From Microbacterium ureisolvens (lineage in GTDB: Bacteria; Actinomycetota; Actinomycetes; Actinomycetales; Microbacteriaceae): a stretch of 64,000 nucleotides of DNA. Below the pieces are notes generated by a model. It saw only the letters and a program-made list of their open reading frames with translations. It did not search any database and was not told the origin of the DNA. Where the stretch lies: assembly GCF_019511645.1 (NCBI RefSeq), contig NZ_JAEUAX010000006.1, forward strand, positions 186,001 to 250,000, in the 5' to 3' direction. Each line of letters opens with the position of its first letter. Within the stretch, counting starts at the first letter, position 1. The position numbers and the translations under genes were made by a program. Positions 1 to 8,373 of the stretch are shown here, piece by piece.

Positions 1-59
1 GGGCGCCTGGCCGCCGGGCTCAGCGGGTCTAGTCTGAGGCGCATGTCGGAGGGGGCCGC

Positions 60-1064
60 ATGGAGCAGGAGGTCGAGTTCTTCACTGCGATGAGGGCTGT
101 GGTGACTCCGCTGGTCACCGCGAGTGCTCTTCTGCAGGTCATCGATCGGGCCGAGCGCGCCGGTATGCTCCGAGAACTGCGCGAAGGTTCGGACACCACC
201 CGCCTCGCAGCGGCGACGGGCTTACCGCTCGATACTGTCGTGGCATTGTGCGGCGCGCTCGTCGCCAACGGCATCGCGGAACCGGTCGCAGACGGCTTCC
301 GGCTGACACCCGACTGGCGTGCCATCACCGGCGGCGGGGCGTTCGTCAGCCTCGCCGACATGATCGCCCAGAGCCGTGTCATCGACGCGATGCTCTCGGG
401 ACGCGAGTCCGCGTACGCGAGCCTCTCGCCCGAGGACCGCTCGACGTTCGCGCATGCGGTGTCACCCAACCCCTACTCGCCCGAGCTCGTGGAGCGCATC
501 CGTGCCGAGATCGCCGCGTCGCCGTGGTGGTCGGGGATGACCGAAGGGGGCCGGCACCTCGAGCTCGGCTGCGGAGTCGCCGGCCGCATGCTCACCGTTC
601 TCCAAGCGATGCCTCGTCTGCGCGCCGTCGGCGTCGAACTCGACCCTGCTCTCGCAGAGGAGGCGCGACGGCGAGCCTCGGATCTCGGCATCCGGGATCG
701 CATCGAAATCGTCACCGGCGACGCGACGACCTACCGCACTGACGAGCCGTTCGACTTCGGGTTCTGGAGTCAGTGGTTCTTCCCGACCCCGTCCCGACAG
801 GCGGCGCTCGCCTCACTGTTCGCCAATGTGCGCAGCGGCGGCGTCGTGCGCTCGCCGGTCTTCGGCGATCACGGCCGCATGGCCGACGACCCTCACGGCG
901 ACGAGGCCCGCCAATACAGCCTCAACCGCGTGATGCTCGATGGCTGGGGCGTGCCCGAGCGGACTCCCGAGCAGCTGAAGGCCGAGTTCGAGGATGCCGG
1001 CTTCATCGACGTCACGATCGTGTACCACGACATCAACGACGGGATCTACGCGCGCCGCCCGTAG
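60..1064 (+). CDS. Class I SAM-dependent methyltransferase
   Basis: Predicted 334-residue small-molecule methyltransferase. Residues 1-90 look like the winged-helix dimerisation region found in O-methyltransferases, and the SAM-binding motif I reads LELGCGVAG at residues 167-175, followed by an acidic residue at the end of the next strand (GVELD). The start ATG at 60 has a strong ribosome site (GGAGGGGG) 5-6 nt upstream. The C-terminal segment has the usual DAGF element of this fold. The substrate cannot be deduced. It stands alone on chromosomal sequence, about 200 nt before the next gene. Confidence 0.85.
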   Translation: MEQEVEFFTAMRAVVTPLVTASALLQVIDRAERAGMLRELREGSDTTRLAAATGLPLDTVVALCGALVANGIAEPVADGFRLTPDWRAITGGGAFVSLADMIAQSRVIDAMLSGRESAYASLSPEDRSTFAHAVSPNPYSPELVERIRAEIAASPWWSGMTEGGRHLELGCGVAGRMLTVLQAMPRLRAVGVELDPALAEEARRRASDLGIRDRIEIVTGDATTYRTDEPFDFGFWSQWFFPTPSRQAALASLFANVRSGGVVRSPVFGDHGRMADDPHGDEARQYSLNRVMLDGWGVPERTPEQLKAEFEDAGFIDVTIVYHDINDGIYARRP

Positions 1065-1267
1065 GCGGCCGCCGGGAAGGTCAGTCCTCGATCGGCCGCC
1101 CTCACCAGACCACCCGATGAGGCAGCCACTTAGGAGTCGCCGGGCATCACGGTGAAGAACTGATGCATTCCGCTGAAGATGGCATCGCAGCATCCCATCC
1201 GAATCCGCCACCGCGCCGAAGACCTTTCACAGCACGGCAGATCGCCGCTGGGAAAGAGAGGTCTCTC

Positions 1268-1675
1268 ATGGGCTCGTCACCGAATCGCATCGTCGCCACG
1301 GTCTTCGGCGCCGTCTACCTGCTCGTCGGTCTTCTGGGCTTCTTCGTCACCGGGCCTGTCAGCTTCATCGCGACCGAGGGCGGGCTGCTCCTGGGCATCT
1401 TCGAGGTCAATCCGCTGCACAATGTCGCGCACCTGCTGATCGGAGCGGCACTGCTCATCGCCGGCATCGCCGGCGCGCGTCCAGCCAAGATCGTGAACAT
1501 CACGGTCGGCGCCGCGTACCTGCTGCTGGGTGTCGTGGGCTTCTTCCTCGTCGGCACGCCGGCGAACATCCTCGCCCTCAACGCGCCCGACCACTTCCTG
1601 CACCTCGCCAGCGCCATCGTGCTGCTCGGCGTCGGCCTGGCCGCCGAGCGGTCGCCGCGGGTCGCGACGGCGTGA
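1268..1675 (+). CDS. DUF4383 membrane protein
   Basis: Small integral membrane protein of 135 residues with four hydrophobic segments and the family's typical N-terminus (NRIVATVFGAVYLLVGLLGF) and its central NPLHNVAHLLIG motif. The start at ATG 1268 is chosen because GGGAAAGAGAG lies just upstream and because the conserved family sequence begins there; the frame is open further upstream, but without family similarity. DUF4383 proteins are common in actinobacteria and have no assigned function. The stop overlaps the GTG start of the next gene, so the two are probably co-transcribed. Confidence 0.85.
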   Translation: MGSSPNRIVATVFGAVYLLVGLLGFFVTGPVSFIATEGGLLLGIFEVNPLHNVAHLLIGAALLIAGIAGARPAKIVNITVGAAYLLLGVVGFFLVGTPANILALNAPDHFLHLASAIVLLGVGLAAERSPRVATA

Positions 1676-2202
1676 CCACGGTTCGGGAGTCCACGACGGG
1701 GCGCGTCAGCCGCGCCCCGTCGTGGGTGCCGGTCGCCGCGTGGGGCTTCGGGCTCGTCGCCGTCGGGTTGGGGGCGGCGGCGATCGTCGCTGTGCAGGCC
1801 GACCCGCTCTCGCGAGTGCTCGGTGCGCTTTCGGCGGCCGTAGGGCTGGGCGCTCTGCTGTGGGGCGCCACGAGTCTCTCCCTCAACCGGACGCCGACCC
1901 CGCGGGCTGCCATCGGCACCCTCTTCGTCGGGATGGGATTCGCGGTGGCGCTGCTCGCGACCGCGCCCGGACGCGCGAGCATCCTCGCGGTTGCGCTGCT
2001 GCTGGCTCTCGGTGTCACCGTTGCCTGCGGGATCGTGCAAGGGACGCGGCATCCGTCCCCGCGGTCGAGCCTGTGGGGTCTGGTCGGCGCAGCGACGCTT
2101 GTCACGATCGTCGTGGTGCCCGCGCTCGGGGTCTGCCAGGGCGCCGCGCTCCTCGACGCCGACGGCACAGTGCTCCCCGTGCTCACCCACGACGGACATT
2201 GA
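1672..2202 (+). CDS. Hypothetical polytopic membrane protein
   Basis: Protein of 176 residues with about five hydrophobic segments separated by short Arg-rich loops; no catalytic motif is seen. The GTG start at 1672 overlaps the stop of the DUF4383 gene by 4 nt (GTGA), which indicates translational coupling. No family was recognised. It is the last intact chromosomal gene before the mobile element. Confidence 0.65.
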   Translation: MTTVRESTTGRVSRAPSWVPVAAWGFGLVAVGLGAAAIVAVQADPLSRVLGALSAAVGLGALLWGATSLSLNRTPTPRAAIGTLFVGMGFAVALLATAPGRASILAVALLLALGVTVACGIVQGTRHPSPRSSLWGLVGAATLVTIVVVPALGVCQGAALLDADGTVLPVLTHDGH

Positions 2203-2315
2203 CGGATGCCTCGAACGCAGGTTGCTGGGCTCGGGTCGCGTCACATCCCGTCATCGCCCGACACGCTCCGACACTCACATGCGATCCATGCTTGCGGCGT
2301 CTAGCGTGGGGGCAT

Positions 2316-2388
2316 CGCGGCGATCCGGGCGGTCCCGGGCACCGGCTCATACCCGGCAGCGTTGCGGGTTCGACTCCCGCCGTCGCGT
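2316..2388 (+). tRNA. tRNA-like sequence, anticodon CAT, degenerate
   Basis: A 73-nt sequence folds as a cloverleaf. The acceptor CGCGGCG pairs with CGTCGCG (one G-U), the D stem CCGG pairs with CCGG around a 6-nt loop, the anticodon stem CCGG pairs with CCGG around loop CTCATAC (anticodon CAT), and the T stem GCGGG pairs with CCCGC around TTCGACT. Oddities are a very short D loop, two bases between the D and anticodon stems, an A-C mismatch at 27-43, T at the discriminator position and no encoded CCA. It is therefore either a divergent tRNA or a decayed one. Its 3' 21 nt recur at 32118-32138, which marks it as the integration target of the element. Confidence 0.45.
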
Positions 2389-2389
2389 C
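2369..2389 (+). repeat. Left attachment site (21-bp direct repeat)
   Basis: Perfect 21-bp match to 32118-32138. It covers the T loop, 3' T stem, 3' acceptor strand and following base of the tRNA-like sequence. Bases outside differ immediately on both sides (G before and T after here; A before and C after in the right copy). Confidence 0.85.
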
Positions 2390-2457
2390 TAACTTCTTGT
2401 TCCATTAATCCCTAATCAGGGTATAAAAATGTCTGCTACGAGAGGGCCGTCAGGCCC

Positions 2458-2479
2458 ACTTTGCCCACACTTTGCCCAC
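2458..2479 (+). repeat. Putative integrase arm-type sites, left end
   Basis: Two exact tandem copies of the 11-mer ACTTTGCCCAC, 69 bp inside the left attachment repeat. The same motif recurs in the same orientation 120-140 bp inside the right end (31978-31998). In the excised circle the two sets would flank the joined attachment core, which is the layout of arm-binding sites of lambda-type integrases. Confidence 0.6.
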
Positions 2480-2537
2480 ATCCGAGCTTCGTCCACCGCA
2501 ACGGCGCGGAGGGTAGTCACCACCACATCCTTCGGTG

Positions 2538-2543
2538 TATGAT
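2538..2543 (+). promoter_or_regulatory. Putative -10 element for the HTH/zeta-kinase operon
   Basis: TATGAT lies 29 bp upstream of the preferred start at 2573, with AGAGGAAGG in between as the ribosome site. No clear -35 was found at the expected distance. Confidence 0.4.
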
Positions 2544-2572
2544 TCAAAATGAATCACCAGAGGAAGGCAGTG

Positions 2573-3532
2573 ATGTCCATCGTGATCGATGTTCAAGAAC
2601 TCGCCTCCCAAGCGCTGAGCTTGCTCGACGCCGGAGACGTGCCAGCCGCGCGGGCGCTGCTCGCGGCCGCAGCGGAGTCGGCGCCGCATCACGATCACTC
2701 GCCCTCGACCGTCGCCCTGGCGCAGAGCGAGCGCCTCGCACGATCGGCGGCGACGTGCGCCATGGGGGCAGACCTCTCGATGACCTTTGTTGTCGGAGTT
2801 GACTTCGCGAACGGGGTTTGGCCCTCGGGGGCGATCATCCCGGCGCATAGCCGACTCGGCGACCAAGCCCTGCTCCGCGCCGAGTCTTGGAGCGCGTTCC
2901 TAAAAGCAGGACCTCTCGCCGAGCTTAAGTCGGTCTTCGTGAGGCATCCCGAGAATCTTCGTCCCGCGCGCAGGTGCCTGACACTCATCGCGGGAATGCC
3001 GGAGCAGATCGAGACCTGCCCGTCCGACGCGATCGGGCCGCTCTTCCGCACGGCGGATGACGTCTGGGGCGTCGACGACGGGTCGCACACCACGCGCGAC
3101 TGGCTGTCGCGACTGCTATCGGTCCAGATGGCCCGCCGGGAGGGAGGAGAGCGTGCAACCCGGCGCCTTATGTACTGGGCGGCGAAAGCGGGCGTGCCAC
3201 AGCGGGAGGTCGCGGACTGGATGGGCAAGCCGCAGACCTACGTCTTCCGGCAGCTGAAGGCGATAGAGCTGGACCCCTCACTTATGACGTTGACACCGCG
3301 CGAAATCTACGAGCACCATGTTGCCCGCGAAATCGACCGGCCGAGCCTCTTGGCACTCCTCGCGGCATATCCTTACGAGCCCGGCTCCATCCCCGATGAG
3401 GAGCCCTATTGGGGCTACGTCCCCGGAAGCCTAGACGAGCTCACCCAGCTGGCATCCGAAGGGCGAATCTCCCCAGAGGAGCTGGAGGTCGTTCTGGCTG
3501 GCATCGAGGCGATGGCGGGTCAGCATGAATAG
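2573..3532 (+). CDS. HTH-containing hypothetical protein, putative antitoxin/regulator of the zeta-like kinase
   Basis: Protein of 319 residues from ATG 2573, preferred over the in-frame ATG at 2549 because AGAGGAAGG sits 6 nt upstream of it. Roughly residues 200-230 read like a helix-turn-helix (AAKAGVPQREVADWMGKP, then YVFRQLKAIE). The N-terminal 40 residues are helical and Ala/Leu-rich. The rest was not recognised. Its stop overlaps the start of the zeta-like kinase by 8 nt, so the two are translationally coupled, in the order expected for an antitoxin followed by a toxin. The antitoxin role is an inference from this arrangement only. Confidence 0.6.
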   Translation: MSIVIDVQELASQALSLLDAGDVPAARALLAAAAESAPHHDHSPSTVALAQSERLARSAATCAMGADLSMTFVVGVDFANGVWPSGAIIPAHSRLGDQALLRAESWSAFLKAGPLAELKSVFVRHPENLRPARRCLTLIAGMPEQIETCPSDAIGPLFRTADDVWGVDDGSHTTRDWLSRLLSVQMARREGGERATRRLMYWAAKAGVPQREVADWMGKPQTYVFRQLKAIELDPSLMTLTPREIYEHHVAREIDRPSLLALLAAYPYEPGSIPDEEPYWGYVPGSLDELTQLASEGRISPEELEVVLAGIEAMAGQHE

Positions 3533-4367
3533 GGACCCGATCGCGCAGGACGTGGCGCGGGAACTGGAGGCCCTCGCGAAGGGCGGGGCGCACGACGCCG
3601 GAGGACCGCGTGCCACCTTTCACCTGTACTCATTGACGGAGCAGGTTCGCCGCGCGGCCGAGGTCGTCCCCGCGTACCTCGAGCGGGACCCCGACGTTGG
3701 ACGCGACGGCCAGGCGGCGATCGTCACAGCAGGGCCGCCGGGTGCAGGTAAGACCACGGCGCTCGAGAGCGCCGGGCTGCTGTCTGGATCATTCCGGAAC
3801 ATCGATGCGGATGTCGTCAAGGACATGCTGATCGAACGCGCCCTCCACGACGGGATCTTCAACGATCTCCTCTCGCGCCGCCTCGCGGACGGACGTCCCG
3901 TGCGGCCGAGAGAACTCGCGGGTCTCGTGCACCACGAGTCGACCGCGATCACCCACAATCTCACGCAACTATGCGCGCGACGAGGCGAGAACATCCTGGT
4001 GCAGGGCACCCTGGCCTGGGATCAGCAGCCGCGCGTTCTGCTCAATATGCTCGAGGAGAGCGAATACGCCAGCCTCACCATCGTCGATGTCGAGGTGAAT
4101 CTCGCGCTGGCGCTTGAGCGAGCCCTCGACCGCTGGTGGCTTGGGCGCGTGGATGCGAGCGACCCGATGGGCGGACGGTTCACGCCGTCGCACGTGATAG
4201 AGGGGCTATACCTGCCCGACGGAAGCACCAAGTGTCGCACCAATGCGGAGTTCATGCTAGCGATGTCGGGACAGATCCCCGCAACGCTCCGCGTTCTCTC
4301 CACAGACGGCGACATCTCGACCGAAGTTGTCAAGATGAGGGCGGGCGGGCTCGACGCCACAGGGTAA
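3525..4367 (+). CDS. Zeta-toxin-like P-loop kinase
   Basis: Protein of 280 residues with a Walker A motif GPPGAGKTT at residues 70-78 and the zeta/PezT-type follow-up IDADVVKDML at 93-102, then a HHES segment and ILVQGTLAW. Zeta toxins phosphorylate UDP-N-acetylglucosamine or related nucleotide sugars and block wall synthesis; some relatives act on other small substrates. The gene overlaps the upstream HTH gene by 8 nt. The N-terminal 60 residues before the P-loop are a helical extension common in actinobacterial members. Substrate and toxicity are not visible in the sequence. Confidence 0.75.
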   Translation: MNRDPIAQDVARELEALAKGGAHDAGGPRATFHLYSLTEQVRRAAEVVPAYLERDPDVGRDGQAAIVTAGPPGAGKTTALESAGLLSGSFRNIDADVVKDMLIERALHDGIFNDLLSRRLADGRPVRPRELAGLVHHESTAITHNLTQLCARRGENILVQGTLAWDQQPRVLLNMLEESEYASLTIVDVEVNLALALERALDRWWLGRVDASDPMGGRFTPSHVIEGLYLPDGSTKCRTNAEFMLAMSGQIPATLRVLSTDGDISTEVVKMRAGGLDATG

Positions 4368-4449
4368 TCGAGCTACTTACTCCCTGACGCACTCCCCGCT
4401 GATCCGACGCGGCGGAAGCGCCGTAGTCCTCGCTCGCTTCTCAAGAGCA

Positions 4450-5736
4450 TCAAGCCCGCGCTGCGCGCGCGATGAGGACTCTCTGCGCGACGAACTGCAG
4501 CACATCGATGTCGGGGTGCAGGGCATCAGCCTCACGCGTTCCCGGAAGCAGAACCTCCTCATACCCGCCACCATCCTGCTTCGAGTGCACAATCCGACAT
4601 CGGATCGTATAGATGCGATCGGATAGCTGATCCCTGAGCTCCTCGCCGACCTCGTCCATCCGAACCGCCTTGACCCCGCGGATAGGCTGCTTCTTTGCGG
4701 TGAGCGCCGATAGCCGTTCCTGATCACTCTCAAGGAACTCTCGAAGGTCCGCGGGAGCCAAGCAACTTCGGATGGTAGTGCGCAGTTGATCCCGCTCCGT
4801 CTGAACCCCGCGCACTTGACCGGTGAGGTTGATCAGACGCCCAACTTGCCTATCGTCGTTCGGATCGAAGGCCGGATTCTTGAGGGTTGCCCGCACGTCA
4901 TTCATCATCTGCTCGCGCGCGAAGAACGGAAAAAAGTACTCGACTGCTTGGTAGTAGGCGAGAAACTCCAGCAGAGGAAGTCCGTCCGCCTCTCGGCCAT
5001 AGTGGTAAAGCTGTAAGGGCTCCATCGCGTAGGCATTACGCGGGAACCTCACTGCCGCTTGGGATGCATCTTCGCGATTATTGCGACGCGCACGCCGGCG
5101 CCGCGGGATACGAAAGCTCGCGCCGAAGACAACGTCCAGGTCGAATGACAAGCGGTTCGCGTATGTTTCAAGGTTCTCCAACGCCTCGTCGTGACTACTT
5201 GGCGGGAGCCCCTTGACTCGCAGGGATGTACTCGTCGGCAGTAGTGCGCCACCGAGGGCCGACACACTTCCCAACTCAAGCGCCACAGAGGAGTTCGGGT
5301 CCGGGATTTCCAGCTGCCATGTGATCCGGCGAAGGAAGGAGAACTCGTCGTTCTCTTCCTCGGAATCACCCACGGAAACGACGACGCCGGGGAGATTCCG
5401 AAGCCTGAAAGCTGGCCGCCCTTGCGGGGGTAGCGCTGCCTCGATCGTTCCTGACTTGTCCGTAAATGCGGCGTAGTCACCGAGAAATCGGACGCTCTCG
5501 AAGTCGCTGTCTAGCAGTACTTCGAACTCGTCATCCTCGATCGTCACGCGGCGCGTGGACCGGCCTTCCGGGAACTCCACGACCGCCACCAGCTGCTCCC
5601 AGTCCTCCCCTCGATCCATCACGCGGAACAAGACCTTAAGCCCAGCCGCATCGCAACGATCTTTGAGCTTCTGTGCGGTTTCAGTGAGCTCTGGTGCATC
5701 ACCGACCGAAGCGCCCGAATGCGCCTTGTCTGCCAT
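4450..5736 (-). CDS. Large hypothetical protein with C-terminal HEPN-like RNase motif
   Basis: Protein of 428 residues from ATG 5736. This start is favoured because a -10-like TATGGT lies exactly 6 nt upstream (leaderless arrangement); the frame stays open to 5910 but the extra sequence is Arg/Ala-rich and unconvincing. The N-terminal 250 residues look beta-rich and were not recognised. The C-terminal third is helical, with YYQAVEYFFPFF and, at 379-384, RCRIVH, an R-x4-H motif typical of HEPN ribonucleases. HEPN proteins of this size (ApeA-like and relatives) often act alone in phage defence by cutting RNA. Assignment to a named family is uncertain. Confidence 0.6.
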   Translation of the reverse strand: MADKAHSGASVGDAPELTETAQKLKDRCDAAGLKVLFRVMDRGEDWEQLVAVVEFPEGRSTRRVTIEDDEFEVLLDSDFESVRFLGDYAAFTDKSGTIEAALPPQGRPAFRLRNLPGVVVSVGDSEEENDEFSFLRRITWQLEIPDPNSSVALELGSVSALGGALLPTSTSLRVKGLPPSSHDEALENLETYANRLSFDLDVVFGASFRIPRRRRARRNNREDASQAAVRFPRNAYAMEPLQLYHYGREADGLPLLEFLAYYQAVEYFFPFFAREQMMNDVRATLKNPAFDPNDDRQVGRLINLTGQVRGVQTERDQLRTTIRSCLAPADLREFLESDQERLSALTAKKQPIRGVKAVRMDEVGEELRDQLSDRIYTIRCRIVHSKQDGGGYEEVLLPGTREADALHPDIDVLQFVAQRVLIARAARA

Positions 5737-6220
5737 GAGCCGACCATACCGGCCTCCCGTCGGTTGGGCATGTTCGGAGTTCAAGCCGCGCCTCCAAGAA
5801 GCCGAAGCGAGCCGACGCTCACATGCATTCGATTTAGTCGAAGCCCGTACGGCGGCGTCAGTCAGATCGGTGGCGTTGAAGCACCGCCGGTCCGCCAAAC
5901 CCACGCGCAACTCCCGATGAGGCGGAGGGTTTCAGTCGACTCACGGGCGAGCGGGCTGACGGTCCTGCCGCGGACGACCTTGACCGTGTGGTTGACCAGC
6001 GTTGCTTCCCATTGGCGGGTCGCTGAGCGAACGGGTCAGCCGCTGTCATACAGCCGCGACTGTGCAGTCGCACCTCTGCTCGCAACAGCTGCGTGTCGGG
6101 AGACCAAAATGATGACCTCATGCGGTCGCACGGCACCGCCACGCAAAACATCACATGTCAACCCGCCAAGGGGACGAGTCAGAGGCACTACCTCGTGCTC
6201 AACCTCGCGGTTCGTGCGCG
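5737..6220. other. 484-bp gene-free stretch between the HEPN gene and the integrase
   Basis: No coding frame with convincing codon use was found. The HEPN promoter lies at its left edge. The integrase stop lies at its right edge. No clear terminator hairpin or direct repeat was recognised in it. Confidence 0.4.
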
Positions 6221-7369
6221 TCAACTCGCTATGGCCGCGCTCCGAGCCCGATTCAATGAGGCCGACACCGTGTCGAGATCATCGTCGAAAAGGTCGGCAT
6301 AAACGTCCAACGTCATTGCGGCCGACGCGTGCCCGAGCATCCGCTGCACCGCCTTCACGTTCGCACCTGAGCTGATGGCGAGCGAGGCTGCGGTGTGCCG
6401 CAGGTCGTGGATCGTCATGCGCTCCAGCCCTGCCTCCTCCAGCGCAGTCTTGAACCACGAGCGCGAGTACTCCGACGAGCGCGGCCGGCCAAAGTAGTCG
6501 TCGCCATCGCCGAACAGCAGTTGGTTGCGGGTCTTCCCATCGCACAGCCGCGCGATCGCCTCGTCGAGGAACTCCAAGTAAGGAACTGACCGCCGCTCGT
6601 GCGTCTTGGGCGTACCAACGTGAATGTCGGCGCCGACCCGCACGGCGTTCTCGTTCACCGCGAGGCGCCGGCGAACAGCATCCACATCCCGGACCCGGAG
6701 GGCGGTGAGCTCGCCCCACCGCAGGCCGGTGTACGCGGCGACATAGACGAGCGTGGCGTGCTCGCCGCACGCGGTGGCGAGGCGCTCGACCTCCTGGTGG
6801 CTGAGGTAGCGGTGCGCTTTGCGGACCTTGCGGGGCAGGTTGTCGACTCCGCGCGCGGGGTTGTTCGGGATGCGGCGATCCTTGACCGCGATGTCGAGGA
6901 CGGAGGCCAGCACGCTGTAGGCGCGGATGACAGTGGTCGCCTCTTTCGGGCGAGCGCCTTGCGCTCGGGTGCGGATGTTGTCGCGGCGGTCGGTCTTTGC
7001 TGTCCCTGCCGCGAGCTGCGACACCCAGGTGCGCACGTCGCTGTGCGTGATCGCAGATACCGGGGTCTTACCCCAGCGAGGGTTCACGTAGACGCGCCAG
7101 GAATCGTCGAGCGCTTGGTAGCTCGACGGCTTCAGGCGCGATCGCTTGGCCTCCAGCCAGATCGGTCCGAGCTCGGCGACCGTGATGCGCGCCCGCGACG
7201 GGTCGATGTACTCCCCCGTCGCCTTCGACACCTCGACGCTCGCGAGGAAGAGGTCGGCGTCGCGCTTCGTGCGGAAGCCCCGCTTGTCGGTCTGCCGGTG
7301 GTCCGGCGTGCGGTAGCGCACGCGGTATCGCTTGCCGCGTGCGGTCTCGTACGCCTCAATCGTGCCCAT
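6221..7369 (-). CDS. Tyrosine-family site-specific integrase
   Basis: Predicted recombinase of 382 residues that inserts and excises the element. The N-terminal Arm-type domain (residues 1-60, RYRVRYRTPDHRQTDKRGF) binds arm sites, and a SAM-like core-binding domain spans about 65-165. The catalytic residues are visible: R217 in TGLRWGEL, H321 and R324 in HDLRH, H347 in MLGHAS, and the nucleophile Y357 in DVYADLF. Start ATG 7369 follows GGCGAGGGGCC and matches the family's usual N-terminus; the frame continues 87 nt further. It overlaps the upstream gene by 14 nt and probably shares its transcript. It lies about 4 kb from the left attachment site rather than next to it. Confidence 0.93.
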   Translation of the reverse strand: MGTIEAYETARGKRYRVRYRTPDHRQTDKRGFRTKRDADLFLASVEVSKATGEYIDPSRARITVAELGPIWLEAKRSRLKPSSYQALDDSWRVYVNPRWGKTPVSAITHSDVRTWVSQLAAGTAKTDRRDNIRTRAQGARPKEATTVIRAYSVLASVLDIAVKDRRIPNNPARGVDNLPRKVRKAHRYLSHQEVERLATACGEHATLVYVAAYTGLRWGELTALRVRDVDAVRRRLAVNENAVRVGADIHVGTPKTHERRSVPYLEFLDEAIARLCDGKTRNQLLFGDGDDYFGRPRSSEYSRSWFKTALEEAGLERMTIHDLRHTAASLAISSGANVKAVQRMLGHASAAMTLDVYADLFDDDLDTVSASLNRARSAAIAS

Positions 7370-8063
7370 CGGCCCCTCGCCTCCAGCTCGCTTGGTGGTC
7401 CCGCCAGCTCTTGACGGCCTCGATCTCGATAGCTCGACTGGCCGTGTACTCCTCATCGGTGCGGGGAGGAATGAACGGCATCCGCTCCCAGAGCTCTTGT
7501 GACAGGCGGCGTGCTTCCGATTCGTGATCGACGCTCGTCAGATAGCCAGCATCTCGCGCACGGGCGATCCAGTTGGTCGCTGTCCGCTGCTTGAGTTCGA
7601 GCAGCTCGGCGACTGCGAGTGCCGGATTCTCGCCCGTGATCTCGGCGACTCGATACGTGAGCGCTGCAAGGAGCAACCCGTCCGGATCCGACGGCTTGTA
7701 CTCGTGTGGAAGAGCCAGCTTGCCATCACGGCGACGGAACCTTGCCTGCGAGAACGCAGCTACCCATGCCGGCAGGGCGAGTTCGATCACTGTGCGGACG
7801 ATCGCATGGACGCGGACCGTGCGCCACAGGGCGCCTGTGATCTCCGCGCTGCCGTCGAAGCGGTCGAGACCGAAGAAGGCGATCTCATATCGCCCCGCGT
7901 CGCGAGAGTACTCGAGACGGCAGCGAGCCGTGACGATCTCAGCTCCGGCCAGAGCACCCACGTCGTGACTGTCGACGGGAAGTGATCCCTCGATCGTTTC
8001 AGGGATGGCGAGTCCTGGCGGGACCACCACACTCGTCCCAGAGACCTTCACGATGTCGCTCAC
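7356..8063 (-). CDS. Hypothetical protein upstream of integrase, HTH-like segment
   Basis: Protein of 235 residues. Residues about 150-185 (ALAVAELLELKQRTATNWIARA) look like a helix-turn-helix that could recognise DNA. The N-terminal half is beta-rich. The GTG start at 8063 has a -10-like GATGAT 6 nt upstream. It overlaps the integrase by 14 nt, so it is probably its operon partner. Proteins of this kind accompany integrases in actinobacterial elements, but no function is known to me. Confidence 0.55.
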   Translation of the reverse strand: MSDIVKVSGTSVVVPPGLAIPETIEGSLPVDSHDVGALAGAEIVTARCRLEYSRDAGRYEIAFFGLDRFDGSAEITGALWRTVRVHAIVRTVIELALPAWVAAFSQARFRRRDGKLALPHEYKPSDPDGLLLAALTYRVAEITGENPALAVAELLELKQRTATNWIARARDAGYLTSVDHESEARRLSQELWERMPFIPPRTDEEYTASRAIEIEAVKSWRDHQASWRRGADGHD

Positions 8064-8092
8064 ATCCGCATCATCTCACAAGATGCGCCCCA

Positions 8093-8121
8093 TTGACACA
8101 ACTAAGCAACTCTGCGAGATT
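8093..8121 (+). promoter_or_regulatory. Putative promoter of the excisionase-like gene
   Basis: TTGACA at 8093-8098, a 17-bp spacer, then GAGATT at 8116-8121, about 40 bp before the excisionase start. It lies in the short divergent region between the integrase operon and this gene. Confidence 0.45.
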
Positions 8122-8160
8122 GTGCGTATCGGTGACATGTTGACGCAGGGAGGTTTGAAG

Positions 8161-8373
8161 ATGGATGCCGCAGACGAATGGATCGCAATCCCCCAGGCCG
8201 CAGACCTCATGCATATGACGAAGCCGGCGCTCGCTCAGCTCCGGTACCGCGGCGTCGGCCCAAGATTTTACCGGCTGTCGCGCACGACGATCCTGTACAA
8301 GCGGTCTGAGGTACTCGCGTGGATGGAGAGCCGCGCTTGCATACGTACGGATGACGCACTCACGCCGAGTTAG
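8161..8373 (+). CDS. Excisionase-like helix-turn-helix DNA-binding protein
   Basis: Short protein of 70 residues with the AlpA/excisionase winged-helix pattern: IPQAADLMHMTKPALAQLRYRGVGPRF, then a basic wing ending in YKRSEVLAWMES. The start at ATG 8161 is chosen because GGGAGG precedes it and the domain begins right there; the frame is open upstream to 8005. It is divergent from the integrase operon, the usual place for a directionality factor, so it probably promotes excision. Confidence 0.75.
   Translation: MDAADEWIAIPQAADLMHMTKPALAQLRYRGVGPRFYRLSRTTILYKRSEVLAWMESRACIRTDDALTPS

Noticed and set aside
4450..5910. Longer start for the HEPN protein at 5910
   Set aside because: The extra 58 residues are Arg/Ala/Ser-rich without pattern, and a -10-like TATGGT lies 6 nt before the ATG at 5736.
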